Source: Bacteroidales bacterium
Lineage (GTDB): Bacteria; Bacteroidota; Bacteroidia; Bacteroidales; F082
NCBI GenBank assembly: GCA_017553625.1
Contig: JAFZKP010000036.1
Location: forward strand, 1-62,121
DNA length: 62,121 bases
Direction: 5' to 3'
Part shown: positions 18,901 through 25,102 of the stretch, piece after piece
How positions within the stretch are numbered: the first letter of the stretch is position 1
Layout of the letters: each line of letters opens with the position of its first letter
Made by a program: the position numbers and the translations under genes
Notes under the pieces: generated by a model
Told to the model about the DNA's origin: nothing
The model's database searches: none
The model's input: only the letters and a program-made list of their open reading frames with translations

Positions 18901-19169
18901 GCGCTGGAAAAATCGCAGGGAACTTGTTCTCGGGCAAAAAAGCATTTGACGGTTTCGGTTGTAAGAGTCTTAGCGATTACATGCCTTACGCGAGATGTGC
19001 TCTTGACGTTGTCGAAAACAACTTGGAATTTGAAGGACAGTCGAAAACGCTCGGCACGTTTTTTGAGAAACTACTGAATTTTGACGCCCAAGGGTTTATG
19101 AGCAAGTTCGGCAATGACATGAACTGTTGTTACAGCCAAATTCGTTCTTTGTTTTTAAAAAAAGGTTAG
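12969..19169 (+). CDS. Giant SpvB/FG-GAP/RHS-repeat exported protein with novel C-terminal tip
   Basis: The 2066-residue protein has a signal peptide (MKRKLLLIVLTLAALVSKSQ). Residues about 85-150 match the SpvB/TcaC N-terminal domain (GVYSIPIFMPQGIGKMTPEI, NGLLGWGWNLSG). Five FG-GAP/VCBS calcium-binding motifs follow (DFNGDGFSD, DFDGDGLDD, DFDADGSSE, DFNGDGYAD, DFDGDGKTD) between about 410 and 710. From about 1080 to 1680 come YD repeats that form a beta-shell cocoon. The RHS core at about 1715-1840 includes HLESWCLITDEKGNVVQKTSYDAWGNP and ends NPLSYRDPSGEW. The remaining roughly 225 residues are the variable tip, normally a toxin; here it has hydrophobic helices and AKSTLTAYV but no family I recognise. 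No immunity gene follows: argS is next. The AT-rich codon use differs from that of argS. Confidence 0.92.
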   Translation: MKRKLLLIVLTLAALVSKSQTFQQTNLELDLEIPSDKNCVFEASTSIKLLSGLRCSPNSDKSVMFSIDRYGVFPPDEGYLGGPSPTNNGGVVGALPGELNVNELGAGVYSIPIFMPQGIGKMTPEIAVTYNNQMGNGLLGWGWNLSGLSSITRTGRTPYHDGSQTSVNFIHDRFSMDGKRLMLCSGNYGGNGAVYKTEIDEMNKIVSFTDGYNGPARFMVYKKDGAIWEYGGTDDSRIEPQNDNNVVMTWLVNKISDPDGNSIVFQYLENQQTGEFYIKRIDYTLNVDAGINSMYRVNFIYSDRDDAESGYISGSIVQIKKILKNITIKNMTTGALLYDYSFDYYEPGNYSDNQKFMYNRLKSVGLVANGMKINPTTISWNKKNEHYPNNFQSFTLSQSIFNKVPFVGDFNGDGFSDVLTVPYKIGNTYPNNVQASIYLNNGDGSFNENPFYTFEFDSKLEWVYIVDFDGDGLDDVVPYYSNADEKSSWKSKIKFYLNRGNAFTYIDEISRQRYFTIYPGDFCAERKVSFILDCNNEGQSAIYYPHIVYFKDNEVVSQTLGVESYDYVPKRMVVEDFDADGSSEIMYLTENTSAVAKLYHIDNQYYISWQYEDGNFDCDDYLFSGDFNGDGYADFLKYDNKTYWKMAFSDGKRLKTPVSCLNNSLLKGLTLAPQDRYRCSLEDLSKPSVTIRTADFDGDGKTDVAVFKNTGGNYYMDVGFRMHVPANNTCGFGDIKRFYLNINHSHQYVHVGNFLGRENISVLGSVKTSPYYSELPKIVSLNPQSSKYSVERITDGLGNSRGFKYEYLTPKNSFYSFDYKWVEDDVRTVAVPIRALYSDTVFSTNGNPCITRYSYENALYHAKGHGLLGFEKTKNEHFINGTSVEKNVIENDVGIIENSFIAVPTTIVKYGHDNQSVAKTEYSYDKYKCSKNQKVFMPMITCKKTINYDYDTPGSVLRVDVENIEYQGDMAEDVYNDVLNVKKNVVGVDENYNGDDASSCKYWEETCFEYNNKPGNWVVSRVKNKKYSKHFDDKDPVGSCEVYSYSGNNPYQITKTVSLPNPDMNYADPLRTTTEYSYDALGHVVMQSMVSPSSKSQKTIRLTYGEEYNYRYPTVYVNENGWETHSTYDNNYGSLLSVLDYNQFETVNQTDPFEITIEKSLPDGVKCVKTKRWAKGNMHSPTNATYYCWEKTTGIAEKMTFFNKNGKTLREVTFGLNGEPVYTDFSYDDKGNVVSKSLPYFAGENINTIYFVYDNFNRLREEVHPNGLVKSYSYNKYQTTISSSSQDGNARNVVETVNPMGWRVMTTDIGGNTIKYEYYSDGKLKSAMIGDNLATKIEYEYDNRRNMLKMKDPACGDVSYSYNAFDELMTLTTPKHGVISYSYDMMGNIISRVESYENGNDAVTTQWVYDNKKGKIGTLSQIIYGDSQTIDYEYDDLLRLTNARETINGDVYTTNYTYNNAGQEEIVTYPTGFAVEKQYSNTGLYKSMLNADDKTVLWYSNKANAMGYVSDYQVGNGLKTQRNYDDKTNLLEGIVTKNGNVVCQNITYSYDMFGNLVNRTKKLGMNKSESFTYDGFNRLVGIKLNNMTTGEMAYDNFGNILSKNTEGLDVFYDAHYDDNNPYSVTRAKTDVDDNAFLNQIIEYTPFDKMSRIRCGKNSYTIDYGYDHERIHSVEITDVGTKEKVYVGDCEYVKDKGTEFAYTYLNGPSGVFAVCRTDNNGNTKVFYVHKDHLESWCLITDEKGNVVQKTSYDAWGNPRSDDKWSGAYDGELLCDRGFTGHEHVSAFGFINMNGRAYDPMMSMMMSPDDYVQNPDFSQNYNRYIYCYNNPLSYRDPSGEWVEWLMYGVFNGVVNVICNLDYINSFEEGALSFGAGFVGGCLTQGLSECSWALQVFGNVSAATLKTGVNNFVKQNTGSGLDWSILENASFKSDVMYTLGSSLAKSTLTAYVKQPTDNEQGVSLLSKMTDNEVSKSLIEVSAGKIAGNLFSGKKAFDGFGCKSLSDYMPYARCALDVVENNLEFEGQSKTLGTFFEKLLNFDAQGFMSKFGNDMNCCYSQIRSLFLKKG

Positions 19170-19187
19170 TAATAAGTGTTTTTTTAC

Positions 19188-19195
19188 TATTTTTG
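19188..19195 (+). promoter_or_regulatory. -7 box of the argS promoter
   Basis: TATTTTTG matches the TAnnTTTG consensus, 26 bases before the argS ATG and 18 bases after the RHS stop, so argS does not depend on the accessory block for transcription. Confidence 0.55.
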
Positions 19196-19221
19196 CACCC
19201 AAAATATTAACGATTTGTACT

Positions 19222-21033
19222 ATGTTGGAAGTAATTTTGAAACAGCTTTTTAATGATGCCTTCAAGAAACTCTATGGTCAGGAGCCTCCTGCGCAACAAG
19301 TGAGTTTTCAGAAGACACGTCCGGAATTTGAAGGTGATGTTACGATAGTGGTTTTCCCATTCGTGAAAATGGCAGGGAAAGCACCGGAAGCATTGGCCAA
19401 TGAGCTCGGAACTGAGATGATGAAAGAAAGTGACTTCATTGCGAAATACAATGTTGTGAAAGGATTCTTGAATCTCCTAATCTCTGACAGCTATTGGATT
19501 GACTTCATGAACAAGAATCACGCGAAAGAGTTCTTCGGAAGAAAAGAGGTTTCGGGAAAACCGGTAGTAGTGGAGTATTCCTCACCGAATACCAACAAAC
19601 CGTTGCATCTTGGACATATCCGTAATAACCTGCTCGGATGGAGTGTGTCGGAAATCCTTAAAGCTAATGGTGAGAATGTGGTGCGTGTGAATCTTGTTAA
19701 CGACAGGGGAATTCATATCTGCAAAAGCATGATCGCATGGAAGAAATGGGGTGACGGATGTACGCCGGAATCAACAGGGAAAAAGGGAGACCATCTTATT
19801 GGAGACTTCTACGTGCTGTTTGACAAGCATTTCAAGGAAGAGGTTAAGAGCTTGCTGCCTGCAAATTATAACGAACTCGATGACGAGGCAAAAGAAAAAG
19901 CAAAGGCCGAAGCGGAAAACAACTCGCTGTTGATGCAGGAGACACGCGAGATGCTCAGACAATGGGAGGCTGGCGATCCGGAGGTGCGTAAACTTTGGGA
20001 GATGATGAACAACTGGGTTTATCAAGGATTTGATGTCACGTACAATCGTTTGGGAGTGTCTTTCGACAAGGTGTATTATGAGTCTCAGACCTACTTGCTG
20101 GGTAAGAGTACCGTGATGGATGGATTGAAGAAAGGTGTTCTGTATCAAAGAGATGATAACTCTGTGTGGTGCGACCTTCGTGATGAGGGACTCGACGAGA
20201 AACTGCTGCTTCGTAGAGATGGCACTTCCGTTTATATGACTCAAGACCTTGGAACTGCTCAACTTCGTTATGACGAGTTCCATCCGAAAAAACTGATCTA
20301 TGTCGTTGGTAATGAACAGAATTATCACTTTGATGTGCTCAAGAGAGTGCTCGTCAGATTGGGTTTCGAATGGGGTAACGACATTGAACATCTTTCATAC
20401 GGTATGGTTGAGTTGCCGAGCGGTAAGATGAAATCGCGCGAGGGTACTGTGGTTGACGCCGACGACCTGATGGACGAAATGGTGGCAACGGCAAGAAGCG
20501 TGTCGGAAGAACTTGGTAAGGCTCATGGATTGAGTGACGAAGAGGCAAATAAACTTTATCATGTGATAGGACTTGGCGCCTTGAAGTATTTCATCCTGAA
20601 AGTCGACCCGAAGAAGACGATGCTTTTCGACCCGAAAGAATCAATCGACTTTAATGGTAATACTGGCTCTTTCATACAATACACCCACGCACGTATATGC
20701 TCGGTTTTGCGTAAAGCTGCTGAGGCGGGTATTGTCTGCGGAGAGAATATTGACGTTGAAAGCATATTGCCTGAGGAGAAGAACTTGATTTCGAACATCC
20801 ACACTTGGCCTTCTGTGCTTGAACAGGCTGCCGTTAACAGAAGCCCTGCCATGATAGCGAATTACATATACGACCTCTGCAAAGGATTTAACCAGTTCTA
20901 TCAGGAATGCAGTATCTTGAAGGAACAAGACGAGAAATGCAGGGTGTTCCGTTTGCAATTGGCTGCTATGACAGCGCGCTTGCTGCGTAATGCGGGTGAC
21001 TTGCTCGGTATGCAGATGCCAGAAAGAATGTAG
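19222..21033 (+). CDS. argS: Arginine--tRNA ligase
   Basis: ArgS charges tRNA-Arg with arginine. The 603-residue class I synthetase has the N-terminal additional domain (FEGDVTIVVFPFVK), the HIGH-type motif HLGHIRNN within SSPNTNKPLHLGH at about residues 118-138, a KMSKS-like loop KMKSREGTVVDADD near residue 398, and the DALR anticodon-binding domain at the C-terminus (FIQYTHARICSVLRKA and the end LLRNAGDLLGMQMPERM). It is followed after 5 bases by rsmE, so the two probably share a transcript. Confidence 0.97.
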   Translation: MLEVILKQLFNDAFKKLYGQEPPAQQVSFQKTRPEFEGDVTIVVFPFVKMAGKAPEALANELGTEMMKESDFIAKYNVVKGFLNLLISDSYWIDFMNKNHAKEFFGRKEVSGKPVVVEYSSPNTNKPLHLGHIRNNLLGWSVSEILKANGENVVRVNLVNDRGIHICKSMIAWKKWGDGCTPESTGKKGDHLIGDFYVLFDKHFKEEVKSLLPANYNELDDEAKEKAKAEAENNSLLMQETREMLRQWEAGDPEVRKLWEMMNNWVYQGFDVTYNRLGVSFDKVYYESQTYLLGKSTVMDGLKKGVLYQRDDNSVWCDLRDEGLDEKLLLRRDGTSVYMTQDLGTAQLRYDEFHPKKLIYVVGNEQNYHFDVLKRVLVRLGFEWGNDIEHLSYGMVELPSGKMKSREGTVVDADDLMDEMVATARSVSEELGKAHGLSDEEANKLYHVIGLGALKYFILKVDPKKTMLFDPKESIDFNGNTGSFIQYTHARICSVLRKAAEAGIVCGENIDVESILPEEKNLISNIHTWPSVLEQAAVNRSPAMIANYIYDLCKGFNQFYQECSILKEQDEKCRVFRLQLAAMTARLLRNAGDLLGMQMPERM

Positions 21034-21038
21034 TAAAT

Positions 21039-21749
21039 ATGAACGTTTTTTACTTACCTGACGCTGAAAATGGAATGATCTCCTTCCCGGAGGAGGAATC
21101 CAAGCACTGTGTCAAAGTGCTGAGGATGCAGGAGGGAGATCGTTTCTGCGTGACAAACGGCAAGGGCTCGCTCTTCGACGGGGAACTCGTCGTGGCTCAC
21201 CCAAAACGTGCCGTCGCCTGTCTCACGAACCAGCGCCCAGGGTATGACAACAGACCGTTTTCCCTCGAGATTGCCATCGCTCCCACGAAACTCAACGAGC
21301 GCACTGAATGGTTCCTCGAGAAAGCAACAGAAATCGGGATAGATAAAGTGCGGCTCTTTGCGTCATATCACTCAGAACGTCGCGTGGCAAACGTGGAGCG
21401 TTTCCGTAAAGTGATGATTTCCGCAATAAAACAGTCGATAAAATCGAAACTGCCTGAGATAGAGGATGTTGTGGATTTCAATAAGCTGGTGAAACAGCCG
21501 TTCGACGGACAGAAATTCATCGCATGGATTGATGATAACGTGACAGAACTGCTTTGCGACAAATATGAAAAAGGCAAGAACGCCCTGGTTCTTATTGGTC
21601 CGGAAGGCGATTTCAGTGCGGAAGAAGTGAAACTGGCGGTTGAAAACGGCTTCGTCCCCGTCAGCCTCGGCGATGCACGACTGAGAACGGAGACGGCTGC
21701 AATAGTGGCGTGCCATACTGTGCAATTGATAAACCAAATGAACAGGTGA
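21039..21749 (+). CDS. rsmE: 16S rRNA (uracil(1498)-N(3))-methyltransferase
   Basis: RsmE methylates N3 of U1498 in 16S rRNA of the 30S subunit using S-adenosylmethionine. The 236 residues have the N-terminal PUA-like domain (MNVFYLPDA, HCVKVLRMQEGD) and a C-terminal SPOUT knot domain with GPEGDFSAEE at about residues 187-196 and LGDARLRTETA at about 211-221, which bind the cofactor. It lies 5 bases after argS and its stop codon shares one base with the next start (TGATG), indicating translational coupling. Confidence 0.96.
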   Translation: MNVFYLPDAENGMISFPEEESKHCVKVLRMQEGDRFCVTNGKGSLFDGELVVAHPKRAVACLTNQRPGYDNRPFSLEIAIAPTKLNERTEWFLEKATEIGIDKVRLFASYHSERRVANVERFRKVMISAIKQSIKSKLPEIEDVVDFNKLVKQPFDGQKFIAWIDDNVTELLCDKYEKGKNALVLIGPEGDFSAEEVKLAVENGFVPVSLGDARLRTETAAIVACHTVQLINQMNR

Positions 21750-22399
21750 TGGTGAGAAAACTGCTGATTGTCATATTGTCACTCATGTCGTTTGCAGCTG
21801 GCGCACAGCAGACTAAGATCGCTCTCCTGAAATACAAGGGCGGTGGTGACTGGTACGCGAACCCGACCTCGTTGCCGAATCTGGTGAAGTTCTGTAACCA
21901 GGAGCTGAAAACTGACCTGAATGTCAATGTGGCGACAGTGGAAGTCGGGAGCCCCGACATTTTCAACTACCCGTTTGTTCACATGACAGGGCACGGGAAC
22001 GTGACTTTCGACAAGGCGGAAGCCGAAAACCTGCGTAACTACTTGATAGGAGGCGGTTTCTTGCATGTCGACGACAATTATGGTTTGAAGGATTTTATCA
22101 TGGTGCAGATGATGAAGGTGTTCCCCGAACTGGAATGGGTTGAACTCCCATACTCGCACCCGATATTCAAAAGTCCTTATCCTTTTCCTGACGGTCTGCC
22201 CAAGATTCATGAGCATGACCTGAAGACTCCACAGGCTTTCGGGCTTATCTATGACGGAAGACTTGTCTGCCTTTTCACCTACGAGTGTGACCTCGGTGAC
22301 GGATGGGAAGACCAGCGGGTGCATAAGGATTCCGAAGAAGTGCGGCTCAAGGCCTTGAAAATGGGAGCAAACATCCTACAATACGTTTTCTCCCAGTAA
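21749..22399 (+). CDS. DUF4159 domain exported protein
   Basis: This protein of 216 residues starts at MVRKLLIVILSLMSFAAGAQQ, a signal peptide ending AGAQ; I chose this start because it gives the signal and overlaps the rsmE stop by one base. The mature part is a DUF4159 domain of gatase-like fold: FVHMTGHGNVTF, LRNYLIGGGFLHVDDNYG, LPYSHPIFKSPYPFP and the acidic YECDLGDGWEDQRVH. Family members are exported or membrane-anchored and of unknown function. It is probably the last gene of the argS-rsmE transcript. Confidence 0.9.
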   Translation: MVRKLLIVILSLMSFAAGAQQTKIALLKYKGGGDWYANPTSLPNLVKFCNQELKTDLNVNVATVEVGSPDIFNYPFVHMTGHGNVTFDKAEAENLRNYLIGGGFLHVDDNYGLKDFIMVQMMKVFPELEWVELPYSHPIFKSPYPFPDGLPKIHEHDLKTPQAFGLIYDGRLVCLFTYECDLGDGWEDQRVHKDSEEVRLKALKMGANILQYVFSQ

Positions 22400-22437
22400 G
22401 CAAAAATAACATTAACAACAAAAATTTATGAGACCAG

Positions 22438-22827
22438 ATGAACAAACAAAAAAAGTGTCCATATTGTAACAAGATTATTACCGGTAGAACCGATAAAACG
22501 TTTTGCAACGATCGTTGCCGCAACAATTATTACTATAAGATAAACTGCGAAAAGAAAGGCTTTATCAGGGAAATCAACACGAAACTGCTGAAAAACAGAG
22601 GCATTCTCAGGACTGTAAATCCGTATGGGAGAGTGTCTGTCCCAAAGATCTATCTCGAAGAGTTGGGCTTTGATTTCAGTTGTTTCACGGGATTGTACAA
22701 AACCAAGAAAGGGAAGGAGTACTTCATTGTCTACGACCATGCTTTTAACATCGACGAGAATCAGAGAGTACACTTAGTCGTTTTCTATAGTGACGCTCAG
22801 ACCGTCGTAAGCCAGCAGCATGTTTGA
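22438..22827 (+). CDS. Small zinc-ribbon-like protein of unknown function
   Basis: The 129-residue protein opens with a four-cysteine ribbon, KCPYCNKIITGR and TFCNDRCRNNYYY (residues 6-35), the pattern of small zinc-binding proteins that recognise protein or nucleic acid. The rest (RGILRTVNPYGRVSVPKIYLEELGFDF) is a compact basic domain without signal peptide. Similar short proteins occur across Bacteroidota, with no established role. Its 3' end overlaps the convergent PhnP-like gene by 54 bases. Confidence 0.75.
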   Translation: MNKQKKCPYCNKIITGRTDKTFCNDRCRNNYYYKINCEKKGFIREINTKLLKNRGILRTVNPYGRVSVPKIYLEELGFDFSCFTGLYKTKKGKEYFIVYDHAFNIDENQRVHLVVFYSDAQTVVSQQHV

Positions 22828-23556
22828 CGGAAGAGTCTTGTTGACGTCTTCAGCCTTGCCCATGGTGTGACTGATGTGCGTGAACCATGCCTTCTTGACA
22901 TTCAGCCTTTGTGCGATGTCAATGGCTTCGGAAAGGCAGATGTGAGAGTAGTGCTGCTCCTTGCGAAGAGCCTCGATGACAAGATACTCTACGCCTTGGA
23001 GTTTTTCAAAGCTCTTCTCCGACATGTAGTTGAAGTCGGTGACGTATGCGAAATTGCCAATGCGGAAAGCATAGCAAAGCATCTTCAGATGCAGCAGAGG
23101 TATAGGCTCGATTGTCAACTCGTTGATTTTGATTGGAGTATCGTCTTTTATGTCGATGAGATTGTATGTCGGGGCACCGGGGTATAACTCTTCTTTGTCG
23201 ACGAATGCGTAGGAATACTCGCGCTTGATTTCCTCTTGCGCTTCAGGTGACGCATATATCGGCATGGAGATTTTCTGGAGGAAGTTGAACGACCTTACAT
23301 CATCCAGACCGCCGATGTGGTCTTTGTGATGATGCGTGATAAGTATGGCGTCTAAATGCTTCACGTTCTCGCGGAGCATCTGCTGGCGGAAGTCGGGACC
23401 TGCATCAACACATATTGTGGTGCTGTCGGTCTGGATAAGGATGGATGTGCGCAAACGCTTGTCCCTCGGGTCTGTGGATCTGCAAACGTCACATTCACAG
23501 CCGATTACAGGAACGCCCTGCGAGGTGCCGCAACCTAATATGGTAATCTTCATCAT
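22774..23556 (-). CDS. MBL-fold metallo-hydrolase, PhnP-like
   Basis: The 260-residue cytoplasmic enzyme starts at MMKITILGCGTSQG; the frame is open further upstream but the extension has no family similarity. It is a metallo-beta-lactamase-fold phosphodiesterase-type protein: the metal motif THHHKDHIGG lies at about residues 75-85, further ligands are near PIPLLHLKML, VTDFNY and FTHISH. The cysteine-containing GCECDVCRSTDPRDKRLRTS at about residues 20-40 is typical of the PhnP group. In organisms without a phosphonate operon, these enzymes probably hydrolyse cyclic or other phosphodiesters. The precise substrate is unknown. Confidence 0.9.
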   Translation of the reverse strand: MMKITILGCGTSQGVPVIGCECDVCRSTDPRDKRLRTSILIQTDSTTICVDAGPDFRQQMLRENVKHLDAILITHHHKDHIGGLDDVRSFNFLQKISMPIYASPEAQEEIKREYSYAFVDKEELYPGAPTYNLIDIKDDTPIKINELTIEPIPLLHLKMLCYAFRIGNFAYVTDFNYMSEKSFEKLQGVEYLVIEALRKEQHYSHICLSEAIDIAQRLNVKKAWFTHISHTMGKAEDVNKTLPSNMLLAYDGLSVTIEND

Positions 23557-23633
23557 ACGCGTAAAAATCGCTGCAAAGATAAAAAAATCATTGTGAAATG
23601 AAGAAAAAATATCACGGTTTAATATTAATTTTG

Positions 23634-23641
23634 TATTTTTG
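23634..23641 (+). promoter_or_regulatory. -7 box for the DUF6913-dapA pair
   Basis: TATTTTTG, 26 bases before the ATG at 23668, between divergent genes. Confidence 0.5.
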
Positions 23642-23667
23642 CAAGTTATTAATATGCGTATAGGAGA

Positions 23668-24201
23668 ATGAAGGCTGTTGTCAGGTTTTTTAGGCAACGC
23701 GCGATAAAAAGCTTTCTCAAAAAAAGGAAAACTTGCGTGCTTCCGGATATAACAAAGTATCCGACAGTAGCCGTCATGCTTGACGCTGAACAGTTTAAAC
23801 GCCATAATGAAATCGAGAAGACGCTGTCACGCTTTTTCACGATGAAAAGATACACTTTCATTGTGTGCTGCGAAGAAATCCCCGAGAACGTGGCGAAAAG
23901 TGATAACTTTTTCTTCATAACGAAAAAAGACTTCGATTTTTGGGGTCTTATCAGAAGAGAAGAGAAATATGAACTGTTGAGTATGGCATTCGATATGCTC
24001 GTGGATTTCACGAAGACACCGGATGACTTGATGACGAATAACTATGTTATGACATTGATTAACAACTCATTCAGAGTGAGATTCGGCACTTCAAGTCCTG
24101 CGTTTTATGACATGGTGATTGACACGAAAAAAGATGACGATATGTTAAACCAGATAGAGATTTTACATAAATATCTGTCGATGCTTTTGGGTAGAAGATG
24201 A
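23668..24201 (+). CDS. DUF6913 family protein
   Basis: The 177-residue protein matches a Bacteroidota family of unknown function (DUF6913) that is repeatedly found before dapA. It starts with a basic helix (MKAVVRFFRQRAIKSFLKKRK) that may bind membrane or nucleic acid, followed by an alternating beta-alpha core: PTVAVMLDAEQFKRHNEIE, YTFIVCCEEIPE, FITKKDFDFWGLI and LSMAFDMLVDFTK. There is no catalytic motif that I recognise. Its stop overlaps the dapA start by four bases (ATGA), so the two are translationally coupled. Confidence 0.8.
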   Translation: MKAVVRFFRQRAIKSFLKKRKTCVLPDITKYPTVAVMLDAEQFKRHNEIEKTLSRFFTMKRYTFIVCCEEIPENVAKSDNFFFITKKDFDFWGLIRREEKYELLSMAFDMLVDFTKTPDDLMTNNYVMTLINNSFRVRFGTSSPAFYDMVIDTKKDDDMLNQIEILHKYLSMLLGRR

Positions 24202-25085
24202 TGAAAAACAATCCGTTTATAGGCACGGGAGTCGCTTTGATAACTCCTTTTAACGATGATTATTCCGTTGATTACCAGTCGTTAAGGAATGTTGTTGACT
24301 ACACTCTTCAAAATGGAGCCGACTTCCTTGTCGCTCTCGGAACGACATCCGAGGCTCCTACAATGAATGCGGAGGAGAAGGCAAAAGTCGTCAAGACAGT
24401 TGTGGAGACAGCTAACGGTCGTTGCCCGATTCTCTTGGGAATGGGAGGCAATAACACCTCTGCCTTGATCGAAAGTATTAAAAATCAGGACTTTACGGGT
24501 CTCGACGGCATCTTGAGCGTAGTCCCATATTATAACAAGCCGAACCAGCGCGGAATGAAAGCGCATTTCTTGCATGTCGCTGATGTTTCTCCTGTCCCGG
24601 TGGTGCTTTACAATGTCCCGGGAAGAGTGGGGGTGAACCTCCAAGCTGCGACGACGGTAGAACTTGCAAAACATCCGAATATACTAGCTGTAAAAGAGGC
24701 TTCAGGCAATTTGCAGCAAATCATGGAGATTTTGCGCGACAAACCATCAGATTTCACAGTGCTTTCGGGCGATGACGGCATCACCCAGCCGATGATGGCT
24801 CTCGGCGCGAAAGGCGTCATTTCGGTTGCGGCTAATGGATACCCGAAACCGTTCTGCGAGATGGTTCATAAGATGCTCGACGGAAAACATGAAGAAGCTC
24901 TTCCACTGCATTATAAGATGCTGAGAATGAACGGCTTGATTTTCGCCGACGGCAACCCTGCGGGCATTAAAGCTCTCATGGCTCACGCAGGTCTCTGCAA
25001 GAACGTGCTCCGCCTTCCTTTGGTGCCGGTAACTGACAACGTTTGCCAAGATATTGAAAATGAATATGATAACAATTTGAAATAA
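24198..25085 (+). CDS. dapA: 4-hydroxy-tetrahydrodipicolinate synthase
   Basis: DapA condenses aspartate semialdehyde and pyruvate, the first step of the diaminopimelate/lysine branch, feeding both protein and peptidoglycan synthesis. The 295-residue TIM barrel shows GTTSEAPTM (residues about 48-56), the active-site Tyr in VLYNVPGRVG, the Schiff-base Lys in ILAVKEASGN near residue 165 and GDDGITQPMMALGAKGVISV. The first of two adjacent ATG codons overlaps the upstream gene by four bases. Full length. Confidence 0.96.
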   Translation: MMKNNPFIGTGVALITPFNDDYSVDYQSLRNVVDYTLQNGADFLVALGTTSEAPTMNAEEKAKVVKTVVETANGRCPILLGMGGNNTSALIESIKNQDFTGLDGILSVVPYYNKPNQRGMKAHFLHVADVSPVPVVLYNVPGRVGVNLQAATTVELAKHPNILAVKEASGNLQQIMEILRDKPSDFTVLSGDDGITQPMMALGAKGVISVAANGYPKPFCEMVHKMLDGKHEEALPLHYKMLRMNGLIFADGNPAGIKALMAHAGLCKNVLRLPLVPVTDNVCQDIENEYDNNLK

Positions 25086-25102
25086 AGTTAAAGTTTTATA
25101 AA

